From Streptomyces sp. MBT53 (GTDB lineage: Bacteria; Actinomycetota; Actinomycetes; Streptomycetales; Streptomycetaceae), in assembly GCF_016654115.1 (NCBI RefSeq), contig NZ_JAEQAZ010000024.1, positions 1 through 64,000 of the forward strand: 64,000 bases of DNA, written 5' to 3'. A program made the position numbers and the translations under genes. The notes beneath the pieces were generated by a model. It was not told the origin of the DNA. It worked only from the letters and a program-made list of their open reading frames with translations, and did no database searches. Below are positions 60,547 through 64,000 of the stretch, piece after piece (position 1 is the stretch's first letter; the number at the start of each line of letters is the position of its first letter).

Positions 60547-61818
60547 ATGACGACGACAACGGAAGCACGCCCACGCAGCGGGCGCCTCATGCTCAACAAG
60601 GTCCCCGAGGTCACCATCTGGTTCTGGGTGATCAAGATCCTGTGCACCACCGTCGGGGAGAGCTTCGCCGACTGGATCAACATGAAGCTGGGCGTCGGCC
60701 TGGTGAACACGGCCTGGATCTTCACCGCGGTGTTCGTCGTGGTCCTGGCCGTCCAGCTGCGGCTCAAGCGGTACGTCCCGTTCCCGTACTGGCTGACCGT
60801 GGTCGTTGTCAGTGTCACGGGCACCCTGTACACCGACATCCTCACCGACCAGCTCAATGTTCCGCTGTGGATCAGCACCGCCGTGTTCTCGGTTCTGCTC
60901 GCCGTGGTCTTCGGCGTGTGGTGGCTGCGCGAGCGCACCCTCTCGATCCACTCGGTCACGACGCTTCCGCGGGAGTCGTTCTACTGGCTCGCGGTTCTCG
61001 TCACCTTCGCGCTCGGCACCGCGACCGGGGACTGGACCCTGGAGCTCACCGGCTGGAGCCCGGGCGCCTCGGTGATGCTGCCGCTCGGCCTCATCGCGGC
61101 GATCACGCTGCTGTGGAAGTTCGGCGCGAACCCGGTGCTGTCCTTCTGGCTCGCCTACATCCTGACCCGCCCGCTGGGCGCGAACATCGGCGACTGGCTC
61201 GCCTCCCCGAAGGTCGCTCAGCCGGGCGAGCCGACCGGCCTCGCGCTGGGCACCTTCACCACCAGCCTGATCTTCCTCGGCCTGATCCTGGCCACCGTGG
61301 CCTACCTGACGGTGACACGCTCGGACGTGACCGAGACCTACGAAGCCGCCCACGCCACCCACGACACCGGCGACCTGCGAAAGGAGCGCGTCGGGCTGGC
61401 CGGCTTCGGACTGCTCGCCGTCGCCACCGTGGGTCTGCTGGTCTGGGCCCACAGCCAGCCGCACACCGGCCCGGCGCCGGAGGCCGACAACACCTCCGCC
61501 GTCCAGATGGCTCCCGGCCAGGCGGTCAAGAAGTTCCCGCCCGTCAAGGTCGCCGCGCTGAAGAACCTCGCCTCCACCTCGCTCAAGGACGCACAGTCGG
61601 GGAACGCGAAGGGAGCGCACACGGCCGCCCAGTCGCTGCGCGACCTGTGGGACGCCGACCAGGCATCGCTGCAGCCGCTGGACAACACCGGCTGGACCTC
61701 CATCGACGCCCAGATGGACAAGGTGCTGGGGACCTTCGGCATCGACCACTCGAATCCGCCGATGCCGCCCGCGCAGCAGGAGAAGGAACTGAACGCCCTC
61801 CTGACGGACATGGGCTGA
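60547..61818 (+). CDS. COG4705-like multi-pass membrane protein
   Basis: This is a 423-residue protein from ATG 60547. The first ~300 residues contain about ten hydrophobic segments in repeated units. The signature KVPEVTIWFWVIKILCTTVG followed by ESFADWI recurs in weaker form as a repeated block (ATGDWTLELTG; GANIGDWLASP), the pattern of the COG4705 family. A final helix (GLAGFGLLAVATVGLLVWAH) leads into a soluble ~115-residue tail. The family is uncharacterised; it commonly sits beside OmpR/kinase pairs, as here, which suggests stress or metal-related transport, but that is inference. Confidence 0.85.
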   Translation: MTTTTEARPRSGRLMLNKVPEVTIWFWVIKILCTTVGESFADWINMKLGVGLVNTAWIFTAVFVVVLAVQLRLKRYVPFPYWLTVVVVSVTGTLYTDILTDQLNVPLWISTAVFSVLLAVVFGVWWLRERTLSIHSVTTLPRESFYWLAVLVTFALGTATGDWTLELTGWSPGASVMLPLGLIAAITLLWKFGANPVLSFWLAYILTRPLGANIGDWLASPKVAQPGEPTGLALGTFTTSLIFLGLILATVAYLTVTRSDVTETYEAAHATHDTGDLRKERVGLAGFGLLAVATVGLLVWAHSQPHTGPAPEADNTSAVQMAPGQAVKKFPPVKVAALKNLASTSLKDAQSGNAKGAHTAAQSLRDLWDADQASLQPLDNTGWTSIDAQMDKVLGTFGIDHSNPPMPPAQQEKELNALLTDMG

Positions 61819-62015
61819 CAGACCCCCAGCGCCCGGCGACGAGTCGAGTGTGCGGGACCGCGCCGCCTCGGCTCACGCCGGGGGGCCGTGGTCAGCGCAG
61901 GCCGCCGCCTGTGTCAGCCCCGCCATGTCCGCGGACTCACGTGGGCGGTCGAAGCCGGCGTCTCAATGGCTTCGGCCGCCCACTGTTCCTCCAAGCTGAC
62001 CGAGGACAAGGCGCT
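61819..62015. other. Intergenic region, no gene seen
   Basis: This is the gap between the membrane protein and the decayed regulator. I see no supported coding or RNA feature. Confidence 0.5.
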
Positions 62016-62465
62016 TCATGAAAGGCGGTGTCCGATCCCGCGCGCCATGCCGATGGTCAGCGCGCTGCCGGCCTCACGCAGCTTCCGCCGCAGCCGGGTC
62101 AGGTACTGATCCAGCGTGTTGTCACCGACCTGAGCACCCTCCGGCCAGCCCGTCGCGACCAGTTCGCGGCGCCGGACGATGCTCCCGCCCGCGGCCACGA
62201 GTGTGGCCAGCAGCCGGAACTCCGTGGGGGACAGGGCGACGGCCGTGCCGTGCACGGTGACGCGGTGGTCGACCGCGTCCAGAATCAGGTCCCCGACCGC
62301 GATCGCCGCGGCCGGCGCAGCCCGCTTCACGGACGCACGCAGCCGGGCGGTGAGTTCGGCCAGATGGAAGGGCTTGGCCAGGTAGTCGTCACCGCCTGCC
62401 GAGAACCCCGACAGCCGGTCTACGAGCTGTTGCCGGGCGGTCAGGAGGATGACCACGAACGCGAG
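62016..62465 (-). pseudogene. OmpR-family response regulator, 5'-truncated
   Basis: The leftward frame encodes LAFVVILLTARQQLVDRLSG, FSAGGDDYLAKPFHLAELTA, then VALSPTEFRLLATLVAAGGS and VGDNTLDQYLTRLRRKLREA ... GMARGIGHRLS. That is the last third of a receiver domain plus a complete winged-helix DNA-binding domain. The first part with the acidic pair and phosphoacceptor Asp is absent; the frame continues upstream to 62756 but only as unrelated sequence. It is a relic of a second system of the same kind as the intact pair at 58596-60508. Confidence 0.78.
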
Positions 62466-62682
62466 ACCCTCGTCGCCGTCGGCAAGGCTGGACCGCCGGC
62501 GAGATCGCCAGTCCCGTCGTCTCTTCCGAGTCCAGCGTCGAGGCACACACCGGCCGCGCACCACCAAGATCGGGGCCGCGACCGTATCCAGCCGGTGGTC
62601 TTCGCATGCGGCCACGGCTCCGCCCCGGCCCACGCGAACCGAGTCGGCGCGCGGGACCGGGGAGGCCGCGGGAGGCGAAGGC

Positions 62683-63771
62683 TCAGCCGTTCGGGCCGGC
62701 CGGGGTCGTGGTGGTCTTGAAGCCCTCGGTCTTGTTGGCCTGGACGGCGAAGTCATTGGTGAACGTCTTGCTCAGGTCCACCGACCCCTTCACGTTGCCG
62801 ACCAGCTTCTCCGTCGCCAGGGAGGTCTTCGGGCCGCCGGCCGGCATGAGACCGTCCGGGAGGAACTGGCCCTTGTCCTCGTTCAGCGCCGCGATGTAGT
62901 CGGCCTTGGTCACCAACTGGTTGGACACGAACGACGCCGGGAGTTTGTTCGCGATGTCGGCCGCGCTGTGGGTGCTGATCCAGTGCATGGTGGCGACGAG
63001 CGCGTCGACGACCTTCTGCACCGTGTCCTTGTGCGAGTTCACCCAGTCGGTGCGGGCGAGCACACTGGCGGCGGGATAGGCGCCGCCCATCGCCGCCGTG
63101 GCGCCGGAGGTGGTGGCCAGGTCGATCGCGGAGGCACCGACGCCCTTCTTCTGGATCGCGGCCACCGTCGGCTGCGTCGTCATCACGCAGTCGACCTTGC
63201 CGTTCTGCAGGGCGGCGATGGCGGTGGAGCCCGCGCCGACCCCGATCCGGTGGAACTGACTGGTCTTGACACCCTGCTTGGCGGCCAGGAACTGGGTGAG
63301 GGTGTCGGTGCCCGAGCCCAGGTCGGTGACGCCGAGGGTCTTGCCCTTGAAGTCGGCGGCCGAGTGGACGCCCGACTTGCTGGTGCACATCTCGCGCTCG
63401 CCCGGCGCGCCGGAGAGCTGGACGACGTCCTCGACGGCCTTGCCCTTCGCCTGGAACTCGATCGTGTGGTTGTACCAGGCGCCGGCCATGTCCACCTGGC
63501 CCGAGGCCATGGCTTCCTCGGCGCCCACGCCGCCGTCCTGCTCGGTGCTCAGCTGGACGTTGACGCCGTACTTCTTGTAGAAGCCGAGCTGCTGGGCGAG
63601 CTGGTACGGCAGGTAGATCTGCTTGTCGAGGCCGCCGGCCATGAGCTTGACGGTCGGCGTGGAGCCCGAACCGCCGGTCGAGGCCGAGGAGTTGCCGGAA
63701 CAGGCGCTGACGGCGCCGAGGGCGAGAACGGTGAGGAGAGACGCGGCGACGGCGGCGGGTCGTCTGGACAT
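62683..63771 (-). CDS. ABC transporter substrate-binding lipoprotein (nitrate/sulfonate/taurine type)
   Basis: This is a 362-residue protein from ATG 63771. The lipoprotein signal is LLTVLALGAVSACSGN (lipobox VSAC). The SsuA/THI5-like type-2 binding fold shows VKLMAGGLDKQIYLPYQLAQ, LGFYKKYGVNVQLS and KTLGVTDLGSGTDTLTQFLA. It follows the permease gene (63827 onwards) on the same strand by 55 bp, so the two belong to one importer. The ligand may be a sulfonate, aromatic or pyrimidine-type compound; the sequence does not decide. Confidence 0.92.
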   Translation of the reverse strand: MSRRPAAVAASLLTVLALGAVSACSGNSSASTGGSGSTPTVKLMAGGLDKQIYLPYQLAQQLGFYKKYGVNVQLSTEQDGGVGAEEAMASGQVDMAGAWYNHTIEFQAKGKAVEDVVQLSGAPGEREMCTSKSGVHSAADFKGKTLGVTDLGSGTDTLTQFLAAKQGVKTSQFHRIGVGAGSTAIAALQNGKVDCVMTTQPTVAAIQKKGVGASAIDLATTSGATAAMGGAYPAASVLARTDWVNSHKDTVQKVVDALVATMHWISTHSAADIANKLPASFVSNQLVTKADYIAALNEDKGQFLPDGLMPAGGPKTSLATEKLVGNVKGSVDLSKTFTNDFAVQANKTEGFKTTTTPAGPNG

Positions 63772-63826
63772 GGCTGGTCACGTTCCTTTGCTGAGGGTTG
63801 TGGGACAACGCGGGGAATGAGGGGCG

Positions 63827-64000
63827 TCAGATGGTGTTGGCGGCCTCGGACGGGGCCGGGGGGCGCCAGGACAGCAGCCGGTGTTCGAGCTTGCCGATCA
63901 GCCACTCGGCGCCGAGCACGATGACCGAGATGACGAGCATCGTGGCGAACACGCCGTTGGGGTCGAAGTTGTTCTGCGCGGTCTTGATGACCAGGCCGAG
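63827..64000 (-). CDS. ABC transporter permease, C-terminal part (runs off window)
   Basis: The last 57 codons before TGA 63829-63827 encode LGLVIKTAQNNFDPNGVFAT, then MLVISVIVLGAEWLIGKLEH and RLLSWRPPAPSEAANTI. This is the final transmembrane helix and tail of an SsuC/TauC-type permease (FxPxxVFAxxxxIxxxG...L...E.RLLxWRP). It is the membrane partner of the binding lipoprotein downstream. The rest lies outside the window. Confidence 0.85.
   Translation of the reverse strand, partial: LGLVIKTAQNNFDPNGVFATMLVISVIVLGAEWLIGKLEHRLLSWRPPAPSEAANTI

Noticed and set aside
62466-62756. N-terminal extension of the truncated response regulator
   Set aside because: It does not resemble a receiver domain and overlaps the end of the binding-protein gene.

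Overview
The window is high-GC actinobacterial DNA that reads as a Streptomyces chromosome. The signs are G/C-rich third codon positions, many GTG/TTG starts, tightly overlapping operons, several large LuxR-type ATPase (LAL) regulators, a SARP regulator, and rare TTA codons confined to regulators. No rRNA, tRNA or CRISPR array was seen. All calls were made by reading sequence; no database search was run.

Layout. (1) 1-3.6 kb: a worn edge with an intact but window-truncated dCTP deaminase-like gene, a C-terminal deaminase fragment, a lectin-domain fragment, an AraC/PhyH-oxygenase pair and an MFS pseudogene. (2) 4-29.1 kb: a large RiPP island. It carries three class III lanthionine synthetases (LanKC1 6.8-9.3, LanKC2 21.6-24.1, LanKC3 26.3-28.9 kb) and five small precursor genes (LanA1 to LanA5). 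It also carries an MFS exporter, two LAL regulators (each with an in-frame TTA codon) and a SARP. Nested inside is a leftward operon of radical SAM enzyme, haem-oxygenase-like diiron enzyme, a small peptide resembling the so-called aroma-sacti family, a nucleotide cyclase/ATPase, an S8 protease and a GAF protein. (3) 29.4-29.9 kb: IS256-type transposase remnant at the island edge. (4) 30-41 kb: esterases of the HSL family, two AraC regulators and two LAL regulators, arranged as diverged duplicate pairs. (5) 41-55 kb: an NAD(P)-binding protein, a mosaic of broken genes, an amino-acid ABC transporter operon with mmuM and a 2OG-Fe(II) oxygenase, two convergent IclR regulators, an SDR, an aminoglycoside-phosphotransferase-like kinase, an IS701-type remnant and an orphan Imm53-like gene. 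(6) 54-64 kb: two two-component systems, a BcrA-type ABC exporter, an IS110-type remnant, a four-helix-repeat membrane protein, a decayed response regulator and the start of a nitrate/sulfonate/taurine-type ABC transporter.

How the parts may work together. In the RiPP island each LanKC should phosphorylate, eliminate and cyclise Ser/Thr/Cys residues of the neighbouring LanA peptides. LanA1 sits directly before LanKC1. LanA2 and LanA3 sit before an exporter and LanKC2. LanA5 and LanA4 flank LanKC3. The five predicted core regions each have a single Cys followed at once by a hydrophobic residue and Ser (C-[LIVF]-S). The dehydratable residues therefore lie mainly after the Cys, the reverse of the usual class III order in which Cys ends the Ser-x-x-Ser...Cys motif. 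LanA1, LanA2 and LanA5 also share a CATACCG box 30, 30 and 41 nt before a TAGCGT-like -10, which suggests a common activator. The nested radical SAM/diiron/S8 protease operon may be a second RiPP pathway or may tailor and mature the same peptides. This hybrid arrangement, with the Cys-first cores, is the most interesting content of the window.
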